Assembly: GCA_007748055.1 (NCBI GenBank) | Contig: CP036279.1 | Location: 434,001-498,000, forward strand | Length of the DNA: 64,000 nucleotides | From: Kolteria novifilia | Lineage (GTDB): Bacteria; Planctomycetota; Planctomycetia; Kolteriales; Kolteriaceae | Reading direction: 5' to 3' | Part shown: one piece after another, positions 34,948-44,498 of the stretch | Numbering within the stretch: the first letter of the stretch is position 1 | Layout: every line of letters starts with the position of its first letter | Position numbers and translations under genes: made by a program | The notes under the pieces: model-generated | What the model saw: only the letters and a program-made list of their open reading frames with translations | Told to the model about the DNA's origin: nothing | Databases searched by the model: none

Positions 34948-37536
34948 ATGAGAGCGATGATGATTGCCCACCTTGCCTGTCTCCTGCTCGCTAATCTCCT
35001 TCTTGCCAACGATCGGCCACCCGAGGCGAAACCGGTTCAGCCGGGCGTCCAATTGGAACTCGTGGCCGAGCATCCCGATCTGGCGACTCCGACCGGGATC
35101 GATGTCGATGACCAGGGCCGCGTCTGGCTGATCGCGACGCATACGCACTTTCGCCCCGATGACTACGAAGGCCCCGAGCACGACGAGATCCTTGTCTTCA
35201 GCGACGCCGATGGCGATGGCAAGGCCGAGACGCGGCAGGTCTTTTACGTGGCGACTGACGCGACGATGGACCTGGAACTTGGTGAGGATGGCTGGGTTTA
35301 TCTCGCCGAGCGCGATCGCATCATGCGGATCAAGGATAGCGACGGCGATGGCAAAGCCGACGTGGAAGAAGACCTCGCGGTCCTCGAGACCAAAGGGGAC
35401 TATCCGCACAACGGCCTCGAAGGGATCGCGTGGCATCCGGACGGCGATCTCCTTTTCGGTCTCGGCGACAACCATGCGGAAGACTGGACCCTGACCGGCA
35501 TCGACGGGAAGACCGATCAGGGCAGCGGCGAAGGGGGCGTCTTTCGCTGTTCGCCGGAGGGGAAAGACCTCCGCCGGGTCGCGTGGGGCTTCTGGAATCC
35601 GTTCGGGGTCTGCGCCCGCGCCGACGGCAAGATCTTCGTCTCGGATAACGACCCGAGCGAACGTCCCCCGTGCCGACTCCTGCACGTCGTCGAGGGGGCG
35701 GACTTCGGCTACAAACGCGACTACGGCCCCGAGGCCCATCACCCCTTCGTCTGCTGGAACGGCGAGGTCCGCGGCACGCTGCCGATGATTCATCCCTCGG
35801 GCGAGGCCCCCTGCGGATTGCTCCCCCTGGGTAACGGCCTGCTCGTCCCTTCGTGGGGCGATCATCGCGTCGACTTCTTTCGTCTCGAACCGCGTGGGGC
35901 GAGCTACTCGGCCGAGCGGGTCGAACTGGTCAAGGGCGGTCGCTACTTTCGCCCGAGCTGCATTGCCGCCGACCCACGCGACCACGGGAACAAGCGAGTC
36001 TACTACCTGACCGACTGGGTCGATGGTCGCTACCAGTCGCACGGCTACGGTCGTCTTTGGAAGCTCACCATCGATCTCGACCAAGCCGACTGGCTCGGCC
36101 CGCTTGAGCTTGCGCCGCCGACCAAGGAAGCCCAACTCGCCGCTGAACTGCGCAAGGGAACTCCGAAGCGCGATCGTGACGCCCTCATGGCACTAAGCCG
36201 GAACGATGATCCCTTCATCGCGCAGGCCGCGCTCTTGGCTCTTTCGAAAGAGGCCCCAAGCTGGTCCCGCGACGAGGTCGCCAAGTGGAAGGCGGAGGAT
36301 CGCCTCGGAGCCCTGCTCGCCCTGCGACTCGCCGAGGCCCGGCCCAACAAGATCGCGGCCGAGGACTGGATGCGCGCGTTCCTCGCGGACGAGGACGCGG
36401 CGATTCGCTTCGAAGCCCTTCACTGGATCGCCGACCGCGAGCGGAAGGAGTTCCTACCCGACGTCGAGCGAACACTCGCGCGCAGCGACTTGAGCTATCG
36501 TGAGTTCGAGGCGGCGATGGCGACATGGAACACGCTCAACGGCAAGCCCGAAGCGGGCCTGCGTGATCCCGAGCTTCTCCTGGCCCGCGTCAAGGATGCC
36601 GGCAGTTCGCCGCGACTACGGGCCTTCGCGCTGCGGCTCTTACCGACGAAAGGGAAGAGTTTGCCCAAAGGCGTGACGATCGACTTGCTGCGCGAGTTGC
36701 TTGAGGTGAAGGACGAATCGCTCTCGCTCGAAGCGATTCGCACCCTGGTCGCCAATCCCGCGGGCTCGCGGGAACTACTTGCCGAGCTGGCCACAGACTC
36801 GGAGCTCGATCCAAACCTGCGGGCCGAAGCGATCCTCGGCCTCGACGGTTCCTCGACCAAATCGCTCGACCTGCTTCTTCGTCTCGCCGAGGACGAGTCG
36901 CCCCCCGTGCGGGAGGAGGCTCTTCGCGGGTTGCGCTCGCGGGAGTTGACGGGAAAGCAACGCGACAGGCTCGAGTCAATCGCGACGACGTTCCCCAATT
37001 CGGCCGATCTGGCTCGTGCCGCCCTCGACCCGAAGGCGCTCTCCGAGCACCGTCCCGAGTTGACCGACACGCATGGTTGGGGGGAGCGACTGGGAGCCCT
37101 TTCGTCACCCGTCGACATCGCCAGCGGCAGCCGAATCTTTCACAACGCGCGGCTCGCCCTTTGCATCAACTGCCATCGGCATGGCGGTCGCGGTAACGTC
37201 GTCGGCCCCGACCTCAGCACACTCGGGCGCCGCGACGATCGCGATTGGCTGCTGCAATCGATCCTCGAGCCAAGCCGCGAGATGGCGCCGGAGTACAAGC
37301 CGCGGACGATCGTCCTGACCGACGGGCAAGCCTTCACGGGAATTCAGCTTCAGTCATACACCAAGGAGGCGATCCGCGACGCCAACGGGAAGAAGCGGAC
37401 CTTCAACCGCGACGACATCGAGACGATCGTCGAGTCGGGTGTCTCGTTCATGCCCACGGGACTCGTCCATTCATTAACCGATCGGGAATTGCGCGATTTG
37501 ATCCACTTCTTAGAAGGTCGCGAACCACTTCAATGA
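34948..37536 (+). CDS. PVC-type membrane-bound dehydrogenase / HEAT repeat / cytochrome c protein
   Basis: 862 residues. Signal peptide in the first 22 residues (MMIAHLACLLLANLLLAND). A beta-propeller sugar-dehydrogenase-like region follows (about 25-390): GIDVDDQGRVWLIATHTHFRPDD, EDGWVYLAERDRI, HNGLEGIAWHPDGDLLFGLGDN, WGFWNPFGVCARADGKIFVSDND. Then HEAT-like helical repeats to about 700, and a haem c domain with CINCH at 738-742, ILEPSREMAPEYKP and FMPTGLVHSLTDRELRDLIHFL. This architecture is typical of Planctomycetes and Verrucomicrobia. It is likely an exported electron-transferring dehydrogenase of sugars or alcohols, but the substrate is unknown. Confidence 0.9.
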   Translation: MRAMMIAHLACLLLANLLLANDRPPEAKPVQPGVQLELVAEHPDLATPTGIDVDDQGRVWLIATHTHFRPDDYEGPEHDEILVFSDADGDGKAETRQVFYVATDATMDLELGEDGWVYLAERDRIMRIKDSDGDGKADVEEDLAVLETKGDYPHNGLEGIAWHPDGDLLFGLGDNHAEDWTLTGIDGKTDQGSGEGGVFRCSPEGKDLRRVAWGFWNPFGVCARADGKIFVSDNDPSERPPCRLLHVVEGADFGYKRDYGPEAHHPFVCWNGEVRGTLPMIHPSGEAPCGLLPLGNGLLVPSWGDHRVDFFRLEPRGASYSAERVELVKGGRYFRPSCIAADPRDHGNKRVYYLTDWVDGRYQSHGYGRLWKLTIDLDQADWLGPLELAPPTKEAQLAAELRKGTPKRDRDALMALSRNDDPFIAQAALLALSKEAPSWSRDEVAKWKAEDRLGALLALRLAEARPNKIAAEDWMRAFLADEDAAIRFEALHWIADRERKEFLPDVERTLARSDLSYREFEAAMATWNTLNGKPEAGLRDPELLLARVKDAGSSPRLRAFALRLLPTKGKSLPKGVTIDLLRELLEVKDESLSLEAIRTLVANPAGSRELLAELATDSELDPNLRAEAILGLDGSSTKSLDLLLRLAEDESPPVREEALRGLRSRELTGKQRDRLESIATTFPNSADLARAALDPKALSEHRPELTDTHGWGERLGALSSPVDIASGSRIFHNARLALCINCHRHGGRGNVVGPDLSTLGRRDDRDWLLQSILEPSREMAPEYKPRTIVLTDGQAFTGIQLQSYTKEAIRDANGKKRTFNRDDIETIVESGVSFMPTGLVHSLTDRELRDLIHFLEGREPLQ

Positions 37537-37677
37537 CGCAGGCCAATTGGCCCATGCCGGTTCCTCGCTTTCGGGGCGATTGCGAGTCGGGCCTTTGGTT
37601 CGGCAGAAAGTCTCGACTAGCATAGGAGGATGGGAGCAGGCCTGGGGGAACGCTGTGTCTACCACCTAGGAGATTCG

Positions 37678-38592
37678 ATGGTCTCTAAATGCAAACCCGC
37701 CCTGAAAGCCTTCACGCTCGTCGAGTTGTTGGTCGTGATCGCGATCATCGGCATCTTGATCTCGCTCCTGTTGCCCGCGGTCCAGGAAGCACGCGAATCG
37801 GCTCGGCGAAGCCTCTGTCTGAGCAATCTCAAGCAGCTCGGAGTCGCCCTTCACAACTACCACGACGCTCATCACGGCTTCCCGCCTCCTTACATTTGCG
37901 ATGCCGACGCCGGAACGTGCAACACGCCCTCGTGGGGATGGTCAGCGATGCTGCTTCCCTACCTGGATCACACGGCCGCCTACGAGATACTCAACGTCGG
38001 CAATGCCTCGCTCACCAGTGCCCAGGCCGATCCCGACTCGCTCGAGGTCTTGCAGACGACGTACAAAGTCTTCCGTTGTCCCTCCGACTCGGGTGAAGGC
38101 GACTTGTCGACCATCCAGATCGCACCGGCGGGAGCATACGCCTCCCGTTCGAACTATCCCGGCGTCAACGGCAAGGGACCACGCGTCTACAAGCAGGGTC
38201 GCGAGGGAGTCTTCGGCGCGCGCAACGTCTCGGTGTCGCTGCGCGATATCACCGACGGCAGCAGCAAGACGATGATCGTCGGCGAGCGGGCCTCCCGACT
38301 GCCAGGCGACGCGAACGATCGCTACACGCACTGGGCGGGGCTACGTGACGGCGAGGAGGACGGAAGTGGTTGGCGCGGGCCCTTCGAGGTCGCCGGATCG
38401 ACCGGATTCCACATGAACACACCGCAGATCGCCAACTGGCAGTTCCGTGCGTGGTTCACCAGCCCGCATGTCGGAGGCGTCCACTTTCTCATGGCCGACG
38501 GTGCGACCGTCTTTCTCAGTGAGACGATGGACTTCACCACCTACCAGAACCTTTCCGACATCGGCGATGGAAAGATCGTCGACGGCTTCTGA
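37678..38592 (+). CDS. DUF1559 prepilin-like protein
   Basis: 304 residues. The ATG at 37678 has TAGGAG seven bases upstream, and the longer frame from 37630 is rejected. Prepilin signal ALKAFTLVELLVVIAIIGILISLLLPAVQEAR, then SNLKQLGVALHNYHDAHHGFPPPY, and C-terminal HVGGVHFLMADGATVFLSETMD. Third DUF1559 protein in the window. The following gene is flgF-like, 207 bp downstream, but a shared function is not implied. Confidence 0.92.
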   Translation: MVSKCKPALKAFTLVELLVVIAIIGILISLLLPAVQEARESARRSLCLSNLKQLGVALHNYHDAHHGFPPPYICDADAGTCNTPSWGWSAMLLPYLDHTAAYEILNVGNASLTSAQADPDSLEVLQTTYKVFRCPSDSGEGDLSTIQIAPAGAYASRSNYPGVNGKGPRVYKQGREGVFGARNVSVSLRDITDGSSKTMIVGERASRLPGDANDRYTHWAGLRDGEEDGSGWRGPFEVAGSTGFHMNTPQIANWQFRAWFTSPHVGGVHFLMADGATVFLSETMDFTTYQNLSDIGDGKIVDGF

Positions 38593-38799
38593 GCCGTCCA
38601 TGATCACGCTGCCCCCGTCGATTCCCGTCGCCGGGGAATGTGGACCATCGACGTCGCGGCGAGGTCACCCAACTCGCCGCTCTTACCATCTCCACTCCAT
38701 CTGGCAAAAAAACCGATCCCGAGGGTCCGAATCTGCCGATGATGCCGAAGAGAGCGATCATAGCGCTCGCAAGGCGTTCAGGACCACGGGATCGGCGGC

Positions 38800-39555
38800 A
38801 TGATCTACGGCTACTACATTTCGATGGCGGGTGCCCAGACCCAGAGCTACCGCACCGATGTCATCGCCAATAATGTCGCGAACATCGACACCGCCGGGTT
38901 CCGCCGTCAGTTCGCCATCGTCCAGGCACGGCAAGATCATCAGACGACCTTCGGCGATCCGCCTCCCCTCGATCCTGGCAATCCACGCAACATGGGTGGA
39001 GGCGTCTTCCTCCACCGCACCGCGAGCGACACCTCGACCGAAGGGGCGTACGAAGTCAGCAACCGCGCCACCGATTTGGCGCTAGAAGGCGATGGTTTCT
39101 TCGTTATTCGCAAGGGAGACGAACGGTTTCTGACGAGAAACGGCACGTTTGAGCTCGATTCGCAGGGTTTTCTGGTGACGCAGGACGGCTCGGGGCAAGT
39201 CCTCGCCACCAACGGCGAGCCGATCCGGCTCGACCCCCAGCGCGACTTCTACGTCGACTGGCGCGGCCAAGTCGCCCAGGACGGCAATCCGATCGCGACC
39301 ATCGCTCGGCAGACGCCCGAGGATCCCGACGACCTCAAACCGCTCGGCAAGACGCTCTTCAGCTTCGAGGGCGACCTGGTCCCGACCAACGCCCGCGTCG
39401 AACAGCGACTGCTCGAGGGCTCGAATGTCGAAACCGTTCACGAGATGACCGGCCTGATCGAAGCCGCTCGGGCCTATCAACTCAACATCAACATGATTCA
39501 GCTTCAGAACGATCAGTTGGCCACGCTGATCCAGCAAGTACCGAACCAGCAGTAG
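38800..39555 (+). CDS. flgF: Flagellar rod/hook basal-body protein, FlgF-like
   Basis: 251 residues. N-terminal rod motif DVIANNVANIDTAGFRRQFAI and C-terminal VETVHEMTGLIEAARAYQLNINMIQLQNDQLATLI, both of the FlgE/F/G family; the DLALEGDGFFVIRKG segment marks the proximal-rod FlgF/FlgG type. It is followed by flgG, so FlgF is the best call. It forms part of the rod in the periplasm. No clear Shine-Dalgarno; operon promoter may lie in the 207 bp upstream. Confidence 0.85.
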   Translation: MIYGYYISMAGAQTQSYRTDVIANNVANIDTAGFRRQFAIVQARQDHQTTFGDPPPLDPGNPRNMGGGVFLHRTASDTSTEGAYEVSNRATDLALEGDGFFVIRKGDERFLTRNGTFELDSQGFLVTQDGSGQVLATNGEPIRLDPQRDFYVDWRGQVAQDGNPIATIARQTPEDPDDLKPLGKTLFSFEGDLVPTNARVEQRLLEGSNVETVHEMTGLIEAARAYQLNINMIQLQNDQLATLIQQVPNQQ

Positions 39556-39690
39556 GAGTAGGGCACTGGTCCGCCTAGTCTCTTGGATGCCACTAGCTGC
39601 TTGACAGCCAGTGCGAAGAGGTTGGGCCCACACCAACGCAAACACGTTGGAACGGAGCAGTAGGGCCTTGAGAACGCAGGGAGGCGTTTC

Positions 39691-40494
39691 ATGAGCTTGC
39701 AAGCGCTCAACACCGGCGCGACGGGGATGATCGGCCAGAGCCTCAATCTCGACGTCATCGCCAACAACCTGGCCAACACGGGAACGACCGGGTTCAAGCG
39801 AAGCCGCGCGAACTTCGAGGACTTGCTCTACAAGACCCTTCAGATCCCCGGCGCCGGCCCGATCGGCGATCCGCGAACGCCGGGTCTCGGCTTACAGTTC
39901 GGTGTGGGCACCCGCGTCTCCAGTACCCAGCTCGACTTCATCGAAGGGACACTCCAGCAGACCGACCGGGCGCTCGACGTCGCGATCAACGGGGTTGGCT
40001 TCATCGCGGTCGACGACGGTCAGGGCAATCTCTTCTACACGCGGGCGGGGAACTTGACCCTCAACGACCAGGGGCAAGTCGTCATGGCGACCGCCGCCCA
40101 GGGCTACGTCGTGCAGCCGCCGATTCAGATTCCGCCCGACGCGCTGAGCATCGCTGTTTCGGCCGACGGCGTCGTTTCGATCACGCAGCCCAATGTCGTC
40201 CAGCCGGTCCAGGTGGGGCAACTCGATGCCTTCCGCTTTCAGAACCCCGAAGGTCTGCAACAGATCGGCAACAATCTTTTCCAGGAGTCGGGCTCCTCGG
40301 GAAACGCCGAGCAAGGGCAGTGGAATCAGAACGGTTACGGCTCGTTGATTCAGAACTTCCTCGAACAGTCGAACGTCGAGCCGGTCAACGAACTGATCAA
40401 TCTGATCTCGAGCCAACGAACGTTCGAGCTCAACTCGCAGGTCGTTCAAACCGCCAATGAGAACCTTCAGACGGTCGGGGCATTGAGACAGTAA
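39691..40494 (+). CDS. flgG: Flagellar distal rod protein FlgG
   Basis: 267 residues, ATG after GGGAGG. SLQALNTGATGMIGQSLNLDVIANNLANTGTTGFKRSRANFEDLLYKT at the start is the FlgG signature; DVAINGVGFIAV and NVEPVNELINLISSQRTFELNSQVVQTANENLQ complete the family. Distal rod subunit assembled through the export apparatus. Separated from flgF by 135 bp and from flgA by a repeat block. Confidence 0.95.
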   Translation: MSLQALNTGATGMIGQSLNLDVIANNLANTGTTGFKRSRANFEDLLYKTLQIPGAGPIGDPRTPGLGLQFGVGTRVSSTQLDFIEGTLQQTDRALDVAINGVGFIAVDDGQGNLFYTRAGNLTLNDQGQVVMATAAQGYVVQPPIQIPPDALSIAVSADGVVSITQPNVVQPVQVGQLDAFRFQNPEGLQQIGNNLFQESGSSGNAEQGQWNQNGYGSLIQNFLEQSNVEPVNELINLISSQRTFELNSQVVQTANENLQTVGALRQ

Positions 40495-40599
40495 CGCGGC
40501 GTTCGAGGGGGGGCCGCGAGGAAGTACCGAGTTGGTGTATGCGTCCGGGAAGGCGTTGGTGGAAGTTGACGGGCTGCCAGGGAGTCGGGAACGAACGAG

Positions 40600-40780
40600 G
40601 AGTCATCCTTTGGACAAGAGAGGCGCGGGAGGAAAAGACAGCCCCCCCTCTTTCCCCCCTTGGACAAGGGGGGACGGAAGATGCTCTTCCTTGGACAAGC
40701 GATATTCTTCGTACTCCCCCTTGTCCAAGGGTCACTCTACATTCTCCCCCTTGTCCAAGGGGGAGTTGGAGGGGGTCTCT
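40600..40780. repeat. Cluster of CTTGGACAAG/CTTGTCCAAG palindromes
   Basis: At least five occurrences of the 10-base core in both orientations (near 40611, 40659, 40690, 40721, 40748), most flanked by runs of G or C. The same motif lies in both copies of the 200-bp duplication at 6.2-6.6 kb. Block fills the 360-bp gap between flgG and flgA. Confidence 0.85.
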
Positions 40781-40854
40781 TCCAAGCGTGAGCGAGAGAG
40801 AGTCTTACGATTCAACACTTGGGTTCCTACCCACGAAGAGAACGGTAAACGGAC

Positions 40855-41904
40855 ATGACGTGGATCCTCACATCGCTGCTTCTTCTGCCTGCCGCGGCGC
40901 CGACGCCGGAGATGGCCGAGGCGAGGCTGCGCGCGGAGATCTCCGTCACCGAGGACTACGTTCGACTAGAGGACGTGGCCGAGATTCATTGCGACAACGC
41001 CGATCGAGCACGGCGGCTCGGGTCGGTCGAAGTCGCTGTCGCCCCACCGCCGGGACAACCGATCAACCTCCACCTCGCGCAGATCAAGCAAGCCCTCGCC
41101 CGACGTCACTTTCGCGTCGCGAGTATCCGCTTTTCGGGCCATCAATCCGTCACCGTCGCGCGCCTTGAGCCGACGACCACCGCGACCGAGGAGTCCTCCT
41201 CCGGCGCGCAAGCCTGGGAAGAGACGATCACCGCGATGATCGAAGGGCACGTCGAGGAGTTCAGCGGCTGGCCCAAGGAACAGCTCGACGTCCAAGTCGA
41301 CACCGGCCGAGCCGATGATCATCTCGCGACTCATCGGCCCGAGCGTTGGGAGATCCTCGTGCCCGATCAGTGGCGACTGGGTACGCAATCGCTGACGCTA
41401 GAGATCGCTCAGGAGCCGCGACCGCTTCGCTTCGTCGTCGTCGTCACCATCGAACGACGTCGCCAAGTCGTCGTCGCGAAACGACGCATCCTACGAGGCA
41501 CGCGTCTTCGAGAATCGGACGTCGAGAGCCGCTGGCTCCGTGTCGCCCGCGACGACAACGTCCTCCTCACCGACATCAAGCAGACGATCGACACCGAGGC
41601 ACGGCGGGTGATCGAAGCCGGACAACCGCTTCGGCAGACCGATCTGCGGCGGCGTCCGCTCGTCTTTCGCGGCAGCCCCGTCTCGGTCACGATCCAGCAA
41701 GGGGGGGTCGCGCTCCAGATGATCGGGATCGCGAAGGAGGACGGGGCCCTTGGCGAATGGATCGAGGTCGAAAACCCGACCACGCGTCAGTTGCTCGACA
41801 GCAAGGTACGGGTCATCGGCTTTCAGAAGGCCCTTTGGCCCGATCCCCGCGCGTTGCTGCAAGCCACGCCCGATGCCTACTCGTCGTCAACGAACGGAAG
41901 GTGA
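40855..41904 (+). CDS. flgA: Flagellar P-ring assembly chaperone FlgA
   Basis: 349 residues, longer than typical FlgA (about 220-240) because of an N-terminal region. Signal WILTSLLLLPAAAP. The C-terminal SAF domain has RVVVAKRRILRGTRLRESDVESRW, ARRVIEAGQPLRQTDLRRRPLV and GEWIEVENPTTRQLLDSKV. FlgA is a periplasmic chaperone for FlgI, which follows two genes later. The N-terminal 150 residues carry a second, weaker repeat-like domain beginning LRAEISVTEDYVRLEDVAEI. The call is sound because of the SAF domain and place in operon. Confidence 0.88.
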   Translation: MTWILTSLLLLPAAAPTPEMAEARLRAEISVTEDYVRLEDVAEIHCDNADRARRLGSVEVAVAPPPGQPINLHLAQIKQALARRHFRVASIRFSGHQSVTVARLEPTTTATEESSSGAQAWEETITAMIEGHVEEFSGWPKEQLDVQVDTGRADDHLATHRPERWEILVPDQWRLGTQSLTLEIAQEPRPLRFVVVVTIERRRQVVVAKRRILRGTRLRESDVESRWLRVARDDNVLLTDIKQTIDTEARRVIEAGQPLRQTDLRRRPLVFRGSPVSVTIQQGGVALQMIGIAKEDGALGEWIEVENPTTRQLLDSKVRVIGFQKALWPDPRALLQATPDAYSSSTNGR

Positions 41905-41949
41905 TCCATGACCGATCACACGAGGTGGGTCACGCCCCACGCCAAGTAG

Positions 41950-41967
41950 GTCAGGCTATTGCCTGAC
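41950..41967. repeat. GTCAGGCTATTGCCTGAC palindrome
   Basis: Seven-base arms around TATT. Sister copies: 42306-42323 (one mismatch), 52637-52654, and partial copies at 52581 and 52678. Together with the GGTGGGTC hairpin it makes a compound repeat that occurs twice in the 41.9-42.36 kb gap. Confidence 0.8.
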
Positions 41968-42114
41968 ACGCATGCCGGTCGGTTCTCGTGGTGGGTCATC
42001 TCTTGGCACCTCTCCCACGGGGAGAGGTCGGCGAGCGAAGCGAGCCGGGTGAGGGGATTCCGGTTCGGAACATCGAGCGGGATTCGCGAAGAGGAACCCC
42101 CTCACCCCTAACCC

Positions 42115-42246
42115 CTCTCCCACAGGGAGAGGGGAACAAGAGGCTCACTCTCCCACAGGGAGAGGGGAACAAGAGGCTCACTCTCCCACAGGGAGAGGGG
42201 AACAAGAGGCTCACTCTCCCACGGGGAGAGGGGAACAAGGGGCTGA
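42115..42246. repeat. 33-bp tandem repeat, four copies
   Basis: Copies start at 42115, 42148, 42181 and 42214. Each has CTCTCCCACAGGGAGAGGGG, itself an inverted repeat, then AACAAGAGGCTCA. The last copy is altered (CACGGGGAGAGG and ACAAGGGGC). A related stem at 42007-42030 (CTCTCCCACGGGGAGAG) begins the block. Confidence 0.95.
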
Positions 42247-42279
42247 CACTTGGACTTGGGACAAAGGGCAAACGCGATT

Positions 42280-42323
42280 GGTGGGCCAAGACCCACCCGA
42301 CGCAGGTCAGACTATCGCCTGAC
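42280..42323. repeat. Compound repeat: GGTGGGCC hairpin plus GTCAGAC palindrome
   Basis: GGTGGGCCAAGACCCACC (42280-42297) then GTCAGACTATCGCCTGAC (42306-42323). It echoes the arrangement at 41925-41967, so the interval between flgA and flgH holds two copies of the same compound around the 33-bp array. Confidence 0.75.
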
Positions 42324-42380
42324 ACAAACGTTGGTCGGCATAGGTGGTGGGGCACAGGCCCACCCGGAGGAGGCGTCCGA

Positions 42381-43073
42381 ATGGGACTCGGCATCATGAC
42401 CATGAGAAGTGATTGCTTCGTGCTGGCGTTGATGGGTCTGCTTCTGGCAAGCGGCGCCCAACCGGCCCATGGGCAGAGCGCTCAACCGGTCAAGGCGGCG
42501 CAACCGCCGCGAGAGGTCCCGGTGGCGGCCTACTCGCTGACGGAACTGCCGGCTCCCGAGCCCTTCCGGGTTCACGACCTGATCACCATCGAGGTCACCG
42601 AGCGAACGGTCCACGTCGCCAACGCTCGCGCCAACCGCCGGCGACAAGCGTCGTACGAACTCGAGTTCGCCGACCTGGTCGTACTCTTGTCAGGTCTGCG
42701 GCTTCGGGCCGACCAGTCAATCCGACAGGAACAGCCTGGTATCGATGTCGAGTCGCTCGAGAACGTCCAGGTCAATGCCCAGTCGAACCGCGTCGACGAC
42801 TTGACCTTCACCATCGAGGCGCAGGTCCAAGAGATCAAACCGAACGGCAATCTCGTCATCGAGGCCCACTCCGAAGTCCAAGTCAACAACGAGAACCTGA
42901 CCTACAAGCTTTCGGGCCTCGTCGATCCGGAGAACATCAACCCGCAAACCCGCGTCATCGATAGCGAACGGATCGCCAGCAAGAAGATCTTCGTTCATCA
43001 GACCGGGCCGACCCGCGACACGATGCGGCGTGGGCTCTTCATGCGATTCGTCGACATGTTCCGCTTCCTGTAG
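42381..43073 (+). CDS. flgH: Flagellar L-ring protein FlgH
   Basis: 230 residues, ATG with a perfect GGAGGAGG upstream. Signal MRSDCFVLALMGLLLASGAQPAHG. FlgH core: FRVHDLITIEVTERTVHVANARANRR, VDDLTFTIEAQVQEIKPNGNLVIEAHSEVQVNNENLTYKLSGLVDPENINPQTRVIDSERIA. The L-ring sits in the outer membrane. Enterobacterial FlgH is a lipoprotein; no lipobox cysteine is visible here, so this one appears to be a Sec-cleaved non-lipidated form. Confidence 0.93.
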   Translation: MGLGIMTMRSDCFVLALMGLLLASGAQPAHGQSAQPVKAAQPPREVPVAAYSLTELPAPEPFRVHDLITIEVTERTVHVANARANRRRQASYELEFADLVVLLSGLRLRADQSIRQEQPGIDVESLENVQVNAQSNRVDDLTFTIEAQVQEIKPNGNLVIEAHSEVQVNNENLTYKLSGLVDPENINPQTRVIDSERIASKKIFVHQTGPTRDTMRRGLFMRFVDMFRFL

Positions 43074-43171
43074 CGACAAGCGTTTGCCCATCCTGGGCAG
43101 GCGGCGTAGGGCGTCGCGGAGTTCGAGATCGCCGTCGGAGACTGGCTCCGGATGGCTGGAAAGGGTTCGCC

Positions 43172-44266
43172 ATGACATCGCGTGCAGTCCTTCTCGTCGC
43201 GGCCGTCCTCGCGTTCGGCAGTCCCGCGCTGCGTGCGGCGGATCTTCAGAGCTTTGTCCGCGTGAAGGGCCAAGAGGCGGTCCGGCTCAAAGGGATCGGC
43301 CTGGTCGTCGGTCTCGACGGCACCGGCGATACGCGCTTCACGCCGATGCACGCCGCGGTCGCCAGCATGCTCGGCAAACTTGGCAACCCGGTGAGCGATC
43401 TGCGGGAGCTTAACGCCCTGCGCAATGTCGCGCTGGTCACCGTCTCGTGCGAAGTCTCTCCCACCGGCGGTCGCGAAGGGGATCGCGTCGACTGCGTCGT
43501 CACGTCCATCGGCACCGCGCGAAGCATCGCCAACGGCCGACTGATGCAAACCCCGATGCGGGGCCCGCTGGTCAATGACCCGACTACCTATGCGCTCGCG
43601 GAGGGCGATCTGAGCCTCGAGTCGCTCGAGTCGCTCAACAACGCCCGGATCGAGGATGGAGCGGCGCTCGTGCTCGACATGCCGGCCCCCTTCGTGCTCT
43701 GCGGCGACACGATCACGCTGGTGATCGACAACGCCCACGCGAGCTTCGTCACCGCCAGCGCCATCGCCTCGGCGATCAACCAGCGGCTTCAGACGCAAGT
43801 CAGCCGCGATCCGACCCAGCCGGTGCAGGTCGCGCGAGCGATCGACGCGAAGAACGTGGAGGTCTTCGTCCCAGAGTTCCTCCGGCGGGACATGGTCGCG
43901 TTCGTCGCCGACGTGATGTCGACTCCGCTGGCGACGACGCCGAACACGCAGGCGCGGGTGATCCTGGATGAGAAGTCGGGAACGATCGTCGTGACGGACG
44001 AAGTGGAGTTGACGCCGGTGCTGGTGACTCATCGGAATCTGATCGTCTTCCCTCCGGACCAACCGGCCCCCGGTCCGATCCCGAACAATTTCGCGGCGAT
44101 CGTCGCCGCCGGTCCCGGGTTGGTTCCCCCGCGTCCGCTACCTCCGAAGCTCAATGATCTCATCATCGCGCTCGACAAGATGCAGGTATCGGCGGAGGAC
44201 AAGATCGCCATCATCAAGCGGATCGCCGAGAGTGGCAAGTTGCAGGCGCGGGTGATCTACGAATAG
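43172..44266 (+). CDS. flgI: Flagellar P-ring protein FlgI
   Basis: 364 residues. Signal AVLLVAAVLAFGSPALRAA. Core: VRLKGIGLVVGLDGTGD near residue 39, NVALVTVSCEVSPTGGREGDRVDCVVTSIG, and GTIVVTDEVELTPVLVTHRNLIVF. Periplasmic ring surrounding the rod; FlgA chaperones it. The C-terminus ends KMQVSAEDKIAIIKRIAESGKLQARVIYE, typical. Good length. Follows flgH by 98 bp. Confidence 0.95.
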   Translation: MTSRAVLLVAAVLAFGSPALRAADLQSFVRVKGQEAVRLKGIGLVVGLDGTGDTRFTPMHAAVASMLGKLGNPVSDLRELNALRNVALVTVSCEVSPTGGREGDRVDCVVTSIGTARSIANGRLMQTPMRGPLVNDPTTYALAEGDLSLESLESLNNARIEDGAALVLDMPAPFVLCGDTITLVIDNAHASFVTASAIASAINQRLQTQVSRDPTQPVQVARAIDAKNVEVFVPEFLRRDMVAFVADVMSTPLATTPNTQARVILDEKSGTIVVTDEVELTPVLVTHRNLIVFPPDQPAPGPIPNNFAAIVAAGPGLVPPRPLPPKLNDLIIALDKMQVSAEDKIAIIKRIAESGKLQARVIYE

Positions 44267-44498
44267 CGTCGCCTGGAGGTCCTGGGTCGAGGCTAGGAGG
44301 CCCGATTTCAGTGATTCACGAATACCAGCGACTCGATTCTTCACAGAATCTTTTCATGAGCGAACGTCTTCCGAATGATTGGCAAAGATCGGTCGACGTT
44401 GCTTCCTCCCGAACAGTTGTGAGATATAGTGGAAGTGGCGTGTTGAATTCCCGAGTGTGGAAATCCACGTCACTCGTCCAGCCCAGGAGGGGCTCCGG

